Below, piece after piece: positions 45,809 through 58,265 of a stretch of DNA of 64,000 nucleotides (positions within the stretch are counted from its first letter, which is position 1; every line of letters begins with the position of its first letter). Location: positions 62,001-126,000 of the forward strand of contig JAWZYV010013152.1 in the NCBI GenBank assembly GCA_038373885.1, in the 5' to 3' direction. A program made the position numbers and the translations under genes. The stretch comes from Cheiracanthium punctorium. Taxonomy: Eukaryota > Arthropoda > Arachnida > Araneae > Cheiracanthiidae. Below the pieces are notes generated by a model. That model did no database searches, was not told the DNA's origin, and was given only the letters and a program-made list of their open reading frames with translations.

Positions 45809-47199
45809 TTTTAGTGTGCATAAAAACTGCATATAATTTGCACGACAAGTGTATGCTTTCAAAATATTCAAAAATATCCAATTTTCATGTACAAATTGCG
45901 TACAATTTTTATACATATTTTTGTAAAAAAAGTGCTGATTTTTTCTAGATGGGTAGGTGCTATAATTTTCGATTATTTATTTAAAAAACTGTACTTAATT
46001 TGGATAGCTATATAGTTATTGTGCAATAAGTTAATTTGATAATGTAAGAGTGTTAATAATTATATACTGTACATTATATGAGTTATAAGTGTTATACTAC
46101 AGTGCATTTGAATTTGAATTATAAATCCATCATTCGTTACAAATAAACAGAATTGCTGTTCATTAAAACGTAAGTACATATTATTGATAACTACCGCCTC
46201 CGGCGACCAGTTGGTCCGCCATCTTGATAAATTCTGTTCGTAGAGAATCCTGTTTCTCACCGGCTTCCTTGGCACTGAAATCTCTCAGGTTCTGAATGGA
46301 ATTTAAAATTAAGATGGTTACAAACAGGCGCCACTCACCTTGGGTAAGTTACAAAAATAAGACGGTTCCATGATAAAAACCTAGAAAAAGGTACAAATTA
46401 TTTCCGTCCTTTATTAATTCTGAAGAGCTTCTGGATATATTGGCCGTTATCAAAAACGGAAAGACGAAAAAAAAGGGGGGGGGGGAGAAAATCTGGAACA
46501 CTTACAGATTTTAAAAAGGCACTAAAGTGCTATATTAAAAGCGTTTCATAATCCATGCGTCTTCCCTATTTTCTTTCCCTATTCCACTAAATTGGAAAGT
46601 ATATCATTATTCATCAGTGTGATTAAACAAAATTAAAATTAAAATTTCTAACATCCTTTTTCTGGATGTAATACAATAGAAATAGAGTGGGAAAAAGCTG
46701 AGCAGAAAAATGCACAATTCGAACAGAATGAATGTTTCAAAAACTTATTCAGGTGTATTCTTTATCCAAGTCAAGCGTAGCCGACGATAAAATGTTATTT
46801 TAGCATTTAACGATGATGGAGCACCAGTCACGTGATACAGTGGGTTTCTTACAAATGTATATTAAACGCTGCCGATCTACTCGTTTAAAAAGGTTGTATT
46901 TTTGTAAGCCGTAAAAAAAAAAGCATGCTGATGGTTTGTCACGTGGCTCATTCAATTATAATATCATAACATAAAAGGAAACCGTCTAACAATTACATCA
47001 AAATCGCCTTCGGAAAAGGAAATCTGATGTTTTATTTATTAAAAACTGCGTATTCTATAAGTTTGCGCCATCTGTCAACGGCTTTCTAAAACTCAAACTC
47101 AATTGTATTTTTTTTTTGGATAAAAATATAGTTTTTTTTTTATATTATAGGAACATTGTTTTTTCGCTCGATAAAAAGTAGCCTATTTGTTAATCCAGG

Positions 47200-47312
47200 A
47201 CTTTAACTGTCTTTATTTCAAATTTCATCCAAATCCGTCAAACCATTTCAGCGTGAAAGAGTAACAAACATACATACAAACATTAGCATTTATATATTAG
47301 TAGGATAGGATT
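47200..47312 (+). mobile_element. Non-LTR retrotransposon 3' end fragment (RTE-like)
   Basis: CCAAATCCGTCAAACCATTT, AGCGTGAAAGAGTAACAAAC, ATACATACAAAC and the terminal TTATATATTAGTAGGATAGG are the familiar ending of RTE-type LINE copies in arthropods. No reverse transcriptase is present. Confidence 0.6.
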
Positions 47313-47670
47313 AATAAATTCACGTACAGAATTATTAATTAAATCAAACAATCTCCAATACGTGGAGAAAAATGTGTATCGCTGATGTATACTGTATGCA
47401 TATACCAGCTGTGTCACGTTGCGGCTTGTGCGCGCGCTCCCCCTCTCTTTTTAAATTTTAAATGTGCACAGAAATCGAGCGCGAAATTCGAAATGTAATT
47501 AATTTAAAAAAATCAAAAAATTTCAATGCTGACCCAGTGAAAATTGCTTTAAAATGCGTACAAAATTAGGTGAAATTGTGAGAATATCATAAATAAATGC
47601 GCGATACTCTTACTGTCTAAAAAAACATTTAATTTTTTTTTTTACAAAGAATTTCGAATGCATAAAAATG

Positions 47671-47804
47671 TGAATACATGCTTATTTTTTTGTTAAAAAA
47701 ATACAATAATGTGGGAGAAACTGTTTAGCTGCATAAATATAAATTTGAGAAAGCTTGACCAGAAGTTTTCGCTTCTAAAGTACAGTCCTACGACTGACTG
47801 TTTT
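47671..47804 (+). repeat. dispersed repeat, copy 2
   Basis: This is the partner of 6563-6693, sharing AAATTTGAGAAAGCTTGAC and AGTCCTACGACTGACTGTTT. Confidence 0.8.
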
Positions 47805-48714
47805 TGCTTTTAAATTAAGGTTTAGGGAGACCCGGATTTTGTAAAGCTCTTCGATAAACTGCCCCCGAATAAAATATATGAAACAGTGATAAAAAGATGT
47901 ATACATGATTTCATCGTTAGTTTATTATTAGTTCTTCCTTTGATTTAGATTTATCGTGACAGATCGAAAATTCGCTCTAAAGATGGTAAATTGAGCTCAA
48001 TTTAATCCGGTATACGACTCTCGCAAGTCTGTTGATGCGAATAAATCACAAGTCTAATATTGGATGCTAATATATTTATTTGTTGATCATTTATGATATG
48101 ACTAGCTCTGCCATTGAGATAACTGTATTAAGTCCAATAGAGATAAATGAAAGAGTTAAAGGAGGGCTATCGAGCCAACAAAAAAGTGCTGCAGATGATC
48201 TGTGTCTCATAAATAGGCCATTACTTGTACCCGGACAAATTGGGACCAAATTATGATATTGTTTGTTTTGCGGCTTTCGCTCTTATCACATTGTACAAAA
48301 CTTCTTATTGTTGCAGTCTCACTGATATCGCTGTGTTTGTGAGATGTATTTATTATTATGTCAACAGATCGGAGAAATTTCCAGTTTTAAACTTAATTAG
48401 AAAAATTGGTATTACAAAGGCAGAATTTTCTCGTTGTCAGACCTTTAGTATAGTTATTTGAGCAGTTGTGTAAAAACTTTTAAAAGAAAGTATCCGAAGC
48501 TTGAAATTTGATTTCTTTCTTGTTAGAAAGAAATCAAAGTCTGTCTTTGTCAACTTTGTCATGTTCCACAGTCAAAATTACTTATTAAGAGGCTATAACT
48601 ACAATTTTATTTTAATATATGTGACTTTAACTAGAGTTAAAACAATTGCCTTCAGGTTAATTTATATATGTTTTGATTTTGTTTTCCGACCAAGGCAAAG
48701 CTACACGAAAGCTA

Positions 48715-48908
48715 TCTGCCTAAGGAGGGGATTTCTTGGTTGGGGGATTTTTTAAGGGGTTCTAACGCATATTCACGTTTATCTGGAGAAAATTGCCCCA
48801 AACACAAGACCGCTAAATCGCGACAGCCGCGCGGAAGCGCACAACCCTGGACTTTCATACTTCATATATCTACCTTGTTCAGTGTTTTATCCACTCGGCC
48901 ATCGTCGG
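48715..48908 (-). mobile_element. tRNA-derived SINE (S3)
   Basis: The complement starts GATGGCCGAGTGGATAAAAC (A box), has AAAGTCCAGGGTTGTGCGC (B box), then ACGTGAATATGCGTTAGAAC and CCTTAAAAAATCCCCC. Confidence 0.8.
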
Positions 48909-49551
48909 CTATCAGAACATGGAAAGGCATGCATAGAAAAGACAGTAAAAAAAGCTTGGAAACAAATTTAAATATTTTGTATTTAATTTTACAAAATTAT
49001 GGTTAATTATGATCACAAAATTATGGTCTATTCCTTTTATCATAGTAGTAATCATCCACATCATTTTGCAGCAAAATCTGAACAAATTATGCGACTTTTT
49101 AATGAAAAAAAAATTAAAAGCTCATAAATATAATGCTAGTTATTTAAAATGCACTTTGTTTGAATATTTTTTTGCACTGCAAAAGTTAATCGTTTTTTAA
49201 AGGAAATAATCTCGTTATAAATGAAAAAAAATCATTTTTTTCTCTCTCTCTTTACGCTGCCTTATTGAGAGAGAAAAAAAGGGTAAATGGCTGAACTTAT
49301 ATGCTTTTGTCCAAGTCTTCTCATCCAGGGTAATTATCCCAATTAAACTTTAATTCTACACTTCATTGGTAATTCATATATTAGATGAATAAGTATTTTT
49401 GAGCTTAACGAAGCATTAAAAATATATTTTTTTGTTTATGGTTAGTTAAATCACATTTTAATGAATTCATTAAGATAAATGTCAACTAATGTGTGATTTT
49501 AATATCATATAATACAAATAAAATAAGGATAAGATTTAAATAAAGTAGGAT

Positions 49552-50056
49552 TAAATAAAAATTAAGTAAAAATACATTTTTTAAAAGTAGAAGCTTTTTA
49601 CTGTGGAGCCCTAAAAGGCATAAAATAAAAATTTATTCTTGCAAAGATATGCTATAAATGAATGAAGGTTCAAAACTAGCAAAACTTTTGAGAAAAATAT
49701 AGATATTTCACTTGCAAGAAATGAAAATTTTTAAATATTCAAAATATTTTAAAAAGCATTCCAGACCTTTGCAATACAGATATTAATGACTAAATCAATG
49801 CATAAAAATCAAATACAACTCCAATAATGGATTTCCGATCTCAAATGTTTTTAAAAATATTTTTAAAATTTGAAAATTTTCATCTCTTGCAAAAGTGAAA
49901 TATCTGTATTTTTCTCAAAACTTTTGTTAGTTTTGAAAATTTCATTCAATTACAGCATTTCTTTGCAAGAATAAATTTTTATTTTATGCCTTTCAGGGAT
50001 CCACAATAAAAAGCTTCTACTTTTAAAAATTGTATTTTTAGTTAATTTTATTTTTT
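49552..50056. repeat. Long inverted repeat (230-bp arms)
   Basis: 49552-49780 and the complement of 49830-50056 align closely: AAAAGTAGAAGCTTTTTACT, GGCATAAAATAAAAATTTAT, TTTTGAGAAAAATATAGATA. It is probably a MITE, but ends and target duplication are unclear. A short hairpin (TTTTAGTTACACA / TGTGTAACTAAAA) follows at 50064-50098. Confidence 0.8.
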
Positions 50057-50305
50057 TGCTTTTTAGTTACACATAAAATACAAGTTTTGTGTGTAACTAA
50101 AAATGAAAAATATTCGATTTCTAGCTAAAATTTTGAAGTGTAAGTAAGCACTATAATTTCTCGTTAGATTCCCCTAAAGCTTTTTGTTTAGTTTGTACTT
50201 GTTACTGAAAAAAGTTTCATTTGTAACTAAAGAGCAGATTTTTGATTATTTTATGAAAGTTTCTTCTAATTATCATAAAACTTAACTATTATACCTTAAA
50301 ACCCC

Positions 50306-50378
50306 TGTTCCTCCGCCGGTAATTGAACTCGCGTCTCCTTGGCGAGAGCCAAGTATCCTAACCACTAGACCAAATGGG
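50306..50378 (-). pseudogene. tRNA-Glu-like pseudogene or SINE head
   Basis: The complement starts TCCCATTTGGTCTAGTGGTT, very close to tRNA-Glu, and the anticodon arm CTTGG-CTCTCG-CCAAG carries CTC. The loop has six bases instead of seven, and the acceptor and T stems do not pair, so it is not a working tRNA. Confidence 0.6.
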
Positions 50379-51022
50379 ATTCAGCAGTAATTTCAATACT
50401 TTTAACTTCTATAAAGTGGAGGCGCCTTGTTTTTAAGTGACACGATAACGGAAAGACAAAATACAATTTCATTAAAAAGTTTCTAAATACATACGAAAGA
50501 AGAAATAACAGTAATCAAACATATACTAAATCCCCAAGTTATTTGTTAGTAACTTCAACAGTTAAATAAATATTAAACTTTTTTTAAGCGTACTGATGCC
50601 CCTTTTAATAGAAACATATACAATGTAAGCCTATGATTCATGAAAACGATTTTTACCGTAAAGCCGACACATTCAATCACTCAAAACAGTATTCGAGTGG
50701 AAATCGAACTTTCTGTCTATCAGTGATTAAATGGGCTTTTCCAAACCCACACAACTCAAAAGAAATTCAAGGGATCATATTTTATTTTGATAAATGCCAT
50801 TTTGTTTAAAGGATAAACAGTTATTTGAAGAGGAAAAATAGGTAGTTTGTCATGCGTTCAATTGCATTTTTGAGAGGATGTACAATATTGCGGAATATTG
50901 TTTTATTGCAGGGAAAATTTCTCAGGTTGATTAACGACTGAACACGCTGTAAATTTAACAGCAGTACTAGCCACACTTTAAAGCCAATTCAGGCTCAGCC
51001 CAAAGTCGGGTGGTATAATACT

Positions 51023-51054
51023 ACTTTCTAGAAACCGTATAGTTTCTAGAAAGT
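51023..51054. promoter_or_regulatory. Palindrome with two TTCTAGAA heat-shock-element-like sites
   Basis: ACTTTCTAGAAAC and GTTTCTAGAAAGT form a perfect 13-bp inverted repeat around CGTATA. Each arm contains TTCTAGAA, a dimeric HSF-type site. There is no gene next to it, so the regulatory role is only a possibility. Confidence 0.35.
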
Positions 51055-51104
51055 ACCCTTCTCTTCAGAGACGTGCCAAAGTTTTGAAAAGTGCGTGTGT
51101 GTGT

Positions 51105-51122
51105 GGGGGGGGGGGAGGGGGG
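51105..51122 (+). repeat. G-rich tract (G11 A G6)
   Basis: It follows a GT run and could form a G-quadruplex. Confidence 0.85.
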
Positions 51123-54100
51123 TGCGAAAGATCATAGCGAGACTGAGAATTTGGGGTGAGGGCACGTATGGCATTTAAGAACAGAAAAGATAAGTTTCTT
51201 TTGAATTTCAAAACAAATGTTGAAAAGCAAAATATTTTGAGACAGAGTTGAGGAGGCACGTCCTCCCCTGTGCCCCCCCTCCCGACTCTACACCTATGCG
51301 AGAGATTATTTACGACATAGATGAACAAATGAATAAAAATAACTGAAGCACGACTTTTTTGATCTGCCAGTTGACCAATATTTACTTCAACAAGTTTAAT
51401 TACCAAACACAATTTTCTCACCGCATTTTTACACAAATTCTTTTATAATTCAGCCCAAATTCATTTTTGGAGTGTACGGCTCATTTTGGAGTGTACGAAA
51501 ATTGAGGAATAGGAGGTGTGTTGGATGTGTTCATGCTCGTGGACAATTAGGTTTTCATTCTTTCAACAGCACTGAAAGGTCTAAGTTGCAGATACAGGCA
51601 CAATGGAAATCAATTACAAAGTTTAATGAATACTTCATTCACGAGCTCCTTAATCGTAATTGACTCTGATGCCAAGTTGTGGCAGATATCAAAAGATGAT
51701 ACCAGTTTTTAGGTATCGGAAAATAATTGTTTAAATATGCACTGTAGTTTCACCACTGATTGACACCAGAATCCAAAGTTATTTTATCGGAACAATTTTA
51801 AAGTTCCTTTTGAGCCGAAGTTAAAATTATAATAATGTTCTAACTTTAGAATTGAGAGGAGGTTGAATAACATAAATTGCATGAGACCTCCCTGATCTTC
51901 CTCTTAGCACGTGCCTGCTTTATTTCAAATAAGAACATTAGAGAAAGCCGTGGTAGCTCAGTGGTTAACTCTTCTTTTCATGCGGATCAAAATTTTGGTG
52001 GGAAACTATTAAAAGAAGTATGCAGCTCTCAACAAAGCAATCTCTGACGTGAGCAGTCCTTCCCTGGCAAACGGGCAAACAAAAGTATCAGAGAGGCGAA
52101 GGGTGCTACCGTTTTTATCACATGAGAAGAAAAACGAATATGAGAGCAGAAAAAAAAAAGAACTAAAGTTGAAAAATTTAAGAGCGAAAAAGGAATGAAA
52201 AGTATTACGGAGAAAGACGAAAAACGAGAAATCTTTCATCAAGAGAGAAAAACGAAAAATATTTTCTCTCTCATTATCATCAGGGAGTATATTAAAAGGT
52301 CATTTGCAAATTTCTTAAAGCTATTAACATATCTCGAGACTGCCTTCAAATCTGACTGATGTTGCACAGCAGATAAGGTGAGGTTTTAGGTAAGGTTATT
52401 GTCCAAGGGATCTAAGGCACGACTCCCAGCCTGTCATCGTGCAAATCATACATAAGGTTTCTGGATGTTTATGAGAAATTAAATGATACCTGTCAAAATT
52501 TGACGGTAAAGGACCTGATGGTTTTAAAAGTAAAAGAAAAAAAATGCGGAAACTTGTTAGAATTTTTTCGTTCTCTCTCTAGTTGTTTATCGTACTAGTA
52601 TGTAAAAGTTAAACTTCATCGTGTGCAATTAGTTAAGTGTATAATTCCTTCCTAAAACAGTTAATAAACTTATATGAATAATTCACTTTTAATTATTCAT
52701 TAATTGATTAATTTTATTTACTTTTTGGAATAATTTATTAATTGTTGATTGTAAAAGCAAAACAAATTTTGGTGAACAGGCGCACACATGCACATACGAA
52801 AACTTGACACAGCAACAACTTTTCAAAGAACGATGATTACGTCACACTACACTTTTACCGAGATAATAATTAGCAAAAGTAGTTCTATTTAAACAATTTA
52901 TCAAATCTTAAAAGTGCTAAAGCTCAACGTCTAAACATCCAGTTTAAAAATGCAGCATGAGGATTTTAAGTGTGTACGCCCGTCAACGTATCGTTTCCTT
53001 AATGCTTATTAATATCGATTAACTTGCTACCTAATACATTACAAAGGATAAAAAAAAGAATCCTTTTACTTTCCTGCCGTATAACATCTCACAAGAAAAA
53101 CGTTATTCCCCGAGATAATAAGTACATCCCAATTAGTTCAAGTCTGTCACTTGAAGTGAATTGCTTTGTAACATGAACCTAGCGGAAATACTTAAGTACA
53201 AAAAGGCAAAGGGTGGAAAAAAAAGTGAACGGAAATACACCGTTTTTTATCTTCATAGATTTGGATGGAAATGGGTGGAGGTTATTAAAAATCTGCCAAA
53301 AGGTTAGGTGCTACAAAAAATAAATGTGATTAAATTTGGGATGGAATGGGAATTTCAATATATTTTGGCATATGGCTTTCGAAAAAAGAAAAATCATATC
53401 TGTTTTGTTCCGAATTGGTTGAGCGAATTTGGCGGATACTTTGAATAAGTAAACTTGCAACTTTGTAATTAAATCAAGCAGAATGGTCAACTAAATTGCA
53501 AAAAATTTCGCACAAAGCTCCCATAAAATTAAACTCTTCGTATGTTTCGTGCTATACATTGATTTCCTATTCTTCAGGAAGGGAATATTTAACCCCTTAA
53601 GACTAGCTCCTGTCATAATCACGGGATAAGTTTTCTATTTCGCGTACCCGCCATATTTCCGGGTAATAGTGTTCCAATGTTATGTGCCAGAAAGATAAGA
53701 GCATTTCAGTTCTTATGCACGGAATTTTTTAAATATCTTATTTTACACAAGAAATGGCAATACCAGTCTATTTTTAATTTAATTCGGAGATAGTTTATTT
53801 TTAAATTAATAGTAGCAGTACTCACTTTGTTTACTTATGTTCAAAGAAAACTTTACAATTATTTATTTATATTACGAAGCAAGTTTAATAAAATTCTCCT
53901 TTAGTGTTTAAAACATGTATTTTTAATGATTCTCTGTTTACTACAAAAAACACACATTCAGTCACAATAACCCTGAATGTTGGCTTTTCCTAGAAATTTA
54001 ATTTTTTTTTTCTTTCGAGCTAAAAAAATGTCCAAAACCTTAAAATGAATACATATACTGTACATGCACTTATTTTCGTGCAATTTTCTGGAATAAAAAA

Positions 54101-54431
54101 ATAGGCACTTTTACGACCGTTTTCTTGAAAATATTACGACCGTTAAGGGGTCAAAAAATGATTTTATGTGATGAGATTTTTTTCTTCTTTACATTTTTAT
54201 GGAATGTATGCTAAACATATAATAACACATTAAAAGAGAGGATTTCTTTTTATTTGTATCTTTCACAGCATTTTACATACACCATACCCTAGTTTTTGAA
54301 AAAAACTATAAATCAAGTAAAAAAAAAAAACATTGTAAGTATATTTTTTTAAAGGTCGCATTCTGTAAGAAAATGCGCTCCTTTATATCATAATTTAAGT
54401 TTTATACTGATATGTAACATGAATTTATATA

Positions 54432-55413
54432 CAGACTGTCCCAAAAAGATGGTACCACACTTTAATTCCTTTTCTATTAGAGATAAGTTGGTATGCAAAT
54501 TTAAAATTATTCAGAATTAGGTAGGAAAAAACACTGAGAGTAAGAAAAAATGCCTGTCCCAGTGGATAAGGCACTGAACAGGGTAGACAGCTCAAATGTG
54601 AAGGTTCCGCGTTCGGGCCTACCGCGCGTCTGTCGATCTAACGGTCTGAAGTTTGTGTCGATTTTCTCCAGACGTAACGTGATTACGCTTTAGAGCCCTT
54701 TAAAAAGTCCCTAGATTGAGACACCCCCTCCCCCGTCGTAACCAGATGTCCCTCGTGTACGCTTGCAATACACAAAACAAACAAACAAATTATAAGAAAA
54801 AATTCCTCTTGTTCATATTCAAAAAGTGACCCTTTTTAAATTTGCTTAAAAATTTTTTAGACCCCCATTCAAAAAACAGAAAAAAAAGTTACTAAAAAGT
54901 GCCCCCCCCACACACTAAGAGGTGACGTACAAAATTTCTGCAGTTCATAAAACGTCTCAGAGATATCTTCAAATAAAAGGGACAATACACGAATTTGAAT
55001 GTAAACGTTTATCCGTCGAGAATGAAAAAATATTTTCTTTCATTATTTCTCTACGACCCTTGAAATGTGATCATTCGACGTGTGATTTTTTTCCTTTCGA
55101 GAGCCATTCAAAAATAGTTTAAGTCAACGTATATATCTTCATATGTGTGACACTTTTTAGGATACAGTTTTCAAATTTTGTCCATCACATCATGAATGCA
55201 TGGAGTACATTTGATTTATTGGGATTTTTTTCTGTACAGGGGTCGTACACAATTTTAAAAAGTGTCAATTTTGGAAAATTAACGAGAGGTAATTTTTCTT
55301 AACTTAGTCTTATTTCCTATACTTTATTTTGAATATTTTTTCAATTTACATTGCCCACTTATCTCTAATGAATAAAGAATTAAAGTTTGTTGTCATCTTT
55401 TAGGGGCACCCTG
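54432..55413. mobile_element. TA-flanked palindromic MITE, copy 2
   Basis: The ends CAGACTGTCCCAAAAAGATG and (complement) CAGGGTGCCCCTAAAAGATG are flanked by TA (54430-54431 and 55414-55415). It aligns to 31953-32676 apart from a SINE inserted at 54552-54792. Confidence 0.85.
54552..54792 (+). mobile_element. tRNA-derived SINE (S4), full length
   Basis: The head CCCAGTGGATAAGGCACTGA, B box GAAGGTTCCGCGTTCGGGCC, body ACGTAACGTGATTACGC and tail (ACAA)n are present. A perfect 11-bp duplication TAAGAAAAAAT flanks it (54541-54551 and 54793-54803). Confidence 0.92.
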
Positions 55414-55595
55414 TATAATTCACATTTTTTATTTTTTTATTGTTAATGGGATTTAACAAATGGCTACGTCACAAGTATGGTTTCTTTCATTTTCTTTTTT
55501 TCTAGAAATTTTTAATAATGAGAGGCATAACATTTCAAAAAGTTTCATTTAAATATATATTTTTGACAGTAATAGTTCGATCATATTCGCAAAAA

Positions 55596-55826
55596 GGGGC
55601 TCAAGTAGTATCCAAACGCTCCGAACTGGGAGACAGACGGTACCTGGTTCAAACCCAGGTCCCATCCGTCGACCGAGCCATTCGGAGTGTTCCGTGTTTT
55701 TCTCCAACTGGTCACTTAAAAAAGGGTTAGGACCCCTTAAAAAGATTCCCACGGAAGGCACCCCTTCCTTTCGGCCTAGACCCCCTCCTGCAGATAATCG
55801 GCCATAATCCAAAATCAACCGATCAG
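55596..55826 (+). mobile_element. tRNA-derived SINE (S5), full length
   Basis: The B box is CCTGGTTCAAACCCAGGTCC. The body has TTAGGACCCCTTAAAAAG and GAAGGCACCCC. A 15-bp duplication TCATATTC(G/T)CAAAAA flanks it (55581-55595 and 55827-55841). Confidence 0.9.
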
Positions 55827-56289
55827 TCATATTCTCAAAAAATGACATAATTCTGTTTGCACATTACAGCGAGCTCATGTTCAACGTCCAGCTACACAAA
55901 AAATGGCCAATATTGGACCAAAAACTTAATTGCTCAGTCCGCTGTCATGTTTACGTCAGGCTAAGTCAGGCCGTGTAAAAATTTACTTTTCGCGCTTAAG
56001 ACGGAAAGTGACAGCCAATGGGTTGCAAAGCTTCTTAGGCTGTTACTATATTGTCCTACCTCATCTATCATTGGAGAAGATCTCCTCGTGTCATGTCAAT
56101 AAAACGCACCGTGGTCTGGGCCATGCAACTCATTAATATTTCTTTCTTTTTGTTTAGACCATGACACGATACCTCTGATACTTCCAGGTTTGATAATATT
56201 TGACCAAATCTACTCTGCTTGTGGATAGTGTTTCGGAGCTGTTGTTTCTTCTCCAAAAGACAAGAAGGTGGAAGTCTCTATATCCACAC

Positions 56290-56660
56290 AGTGAGTAGAG
56301 GCTTTATCTGGTGGTTAACTTGGCTTTTCCTTCAGGCCTTGTGAAAGCCACTGATTACCAAGAAATGCTAGAAACCCATTTAATGCCATTTTCATAAAGA
56401 CTTAGTGGCCAAAGTTTGATTTTCCACCAGGACAACGACCCATTCACGTTGCTAAATCTTCTTGAAAATGGATTTTCGATGATGGGTTGTACATCATGAA
56501 ATGTCCTGCCTTTTTCGCTTGATCTCAATCCCCAAGAAAATGCGTCCTCAGTAGGGATGTGTATGCAAATGTCAGACAGTTTCAGTCTGTGGCAGAATTG
56601 AAGGTCACCATCATTGACAATAGGATAATATTGATGTTACCGTCTTCCAAGGATAGGTAA
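56290..56660 (+). pseudogene. Tc1-family transposase C-terminal relic
   Basis: The + strand holds HQDNDP with the second catalytic aspartate at 56431-56433 and LDLNPQEN with the glutamate at 56536-56538. These are 34 residues apart in one frame (DD34E), interrupted by an in-frame TGA at 56497. After a frameshift, DVYANVRQFQSVAELKVTII matches the Tc1 C terminus. The N-terminal half was not recognised. Confidence 0.8.
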
Positions 56661-56765
56661 ATGATATGCCGCATCAACTATTCAAAGTTATATGTATAAA
56701 CGGCGAGTATACTGGCTATTAACAGTACTGGCTTTATTTCGCCGGGCACTTTTCTTTTTTTTAGG

Positions 56766-57725
56766 CATCTCTCTATTCTAAAAAAAAGTAAAGGCCGCTG
56801 TCGCCGCCGCTGGCGCTGTCAAAGCTTCTGGACCTATCTCCTCCTAAACCGTAGGGATTTGAGTTTCGACTAAGGTACCCACAGATTCGAAAAATCGAAT
56901 TATTTTAGAAGCTATTAATAAAAAACTGAAAAAATAAACCGAATGGTTGCCAGATTTGGCATAAAATCATTCATTCCTTTGCAACAAAGCGTTTCCAAGT
57001 ATCTAGAATCGCGTGAAATTGACAAAGTTAACACAAAAAGCCTAATAACTTCTTCACCGTTTGCACGATCCGCTTGAAAATTTTCATGATCATGTATAAA
57101 AATATAGAAAACAATCTGCGCTTCTTTAAAAATCTGAAAATCTACCCGTTCCCTCCTTTTTAAGCGATTTTTTGCTATTTTCAGCACCATTTTATTTCCG
57201 AGAGTCAAAAAAGTAAATCATTTGCGTGACAAAATTACCCTTTTCAAGTGAATATGACGTCATACAATTAGGATTCAAATTCGTTTAAAAGAGATTTTCC
57301 AGATTACACAGTTTATTATCATTTTTTTTTCACAAATAAATCGTTTGCATGGACATGAGAATAGCTGTGTACACAAAACGAAATCTTACGATTGCAAAAA
57401 GATTCCGCGAGTTTCCAGAACAGCATGAAATTTAATTTGGGTATCTCTCTATTCTAAAAAAAAGTAAAGGCCGCTGGCGCTGTCAAAGCTTGTTGGACTA
57501 TTTCCTCCTAAACCGTGGGGATTTAAGTTTCAACTAAGGTGCCCACAGATTCGAAAAATTCCGAGGAACCTGATGAGCTAAGTTAAATTTCGAAAATCGA
57601 ATTATTTTAGAAGATATTAATAAAAAACAAAAAATAAACAGAATGGTTGCCAGATTTGGCATAAAATCATTCATTCCTTTGCAACAAAGCGTTTCCAAGT
57701 ATCTAGAATCGCATGAAATTTACAA
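56766..57725 (+). repeat. Direct duplication of about 260 bp, 676 bp apart
   Basis: 56766-57024 and 57442-57725 share CTCTATTCTAAAAAAAAGTA, GGTTGCCAGATTTGGCATAA and CAACAAAGCGTTTCCAAGTA. The second copy keeps 36 bases (around 57565-57600) that the first has lost between two CGAAAA motifs. Confidence 0.85.
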
Positions 57726-58147
57726 ACATGAGTTAGAATTACGCCCATTTTACGCCAAAATAAAAACTATATGAAATAAGTAACTCAAAATGTGTTACAC
57801 AAAGTTGACAATTTTCAAATAGTAAGTTCGCTTAGACAACAGGAGTTTAGAATTAGCGATTATTCGTTTTTCAAAAACAGGATAACTAATATCTTGAAAA
57901 TGAAAAATAATTAAAATGCAGATTATTTTAAAGCCGGTTCTCGTCCAGCTGGATTATTTGCTACCAGTAGAAATATTTGGCGTTAACTATGCCATTATAG
58001 CAGTTATAGTACACTTTGGATATTTGCTAGCGCGACGAGATGGTATAATTCGTATGCCAATCTGCAAACGATTATGTAAATGAAAGCATGGATAACGGTT
58101 TTCCGGTAACATTAAATGAACAGTAAATATAGGTTGTGAGTATGTGT

Positions 58148-58265
58148 AAATCGCCAAATAATGAAAAGTCGCCATTGGTGGCAGGCTATTTTATCTGTTC
58201 CGTAGCTTTTATTAACTTTACATGTACGCAAGTCGCCAAATAATGAAAAATCACCATGGGTGGCA
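58148..58265 (+). repeat. Short direct repeat with CGCCAAATAATGAAAA
   Basis: About 34 bases (CGCCAAATAATGAAAAGTCG, then CCATTGGTGGCA) recur 81 bases later with few changes. Confidence 0.8.

Noticed and set aside
46160..46309. Candidate upstream synaptotagmin exon (NLRDFSAKEAGEKQDSLRTE) with AAGATGGCGG motif
   Set aside because: It has acceptor- and donor-like bases, but no synaptotagmin similarity, and the phase cannot be tied to the exon at 43687. The AAGATGGCGG motif alone is too weak for a promoter call.
50306..50378. Functional tRNA-Glu gene
   Set aside because: The anticodon loop is one base short and the acceptor and T stems do not pair; listed as a pseudogene or SINE head instead.
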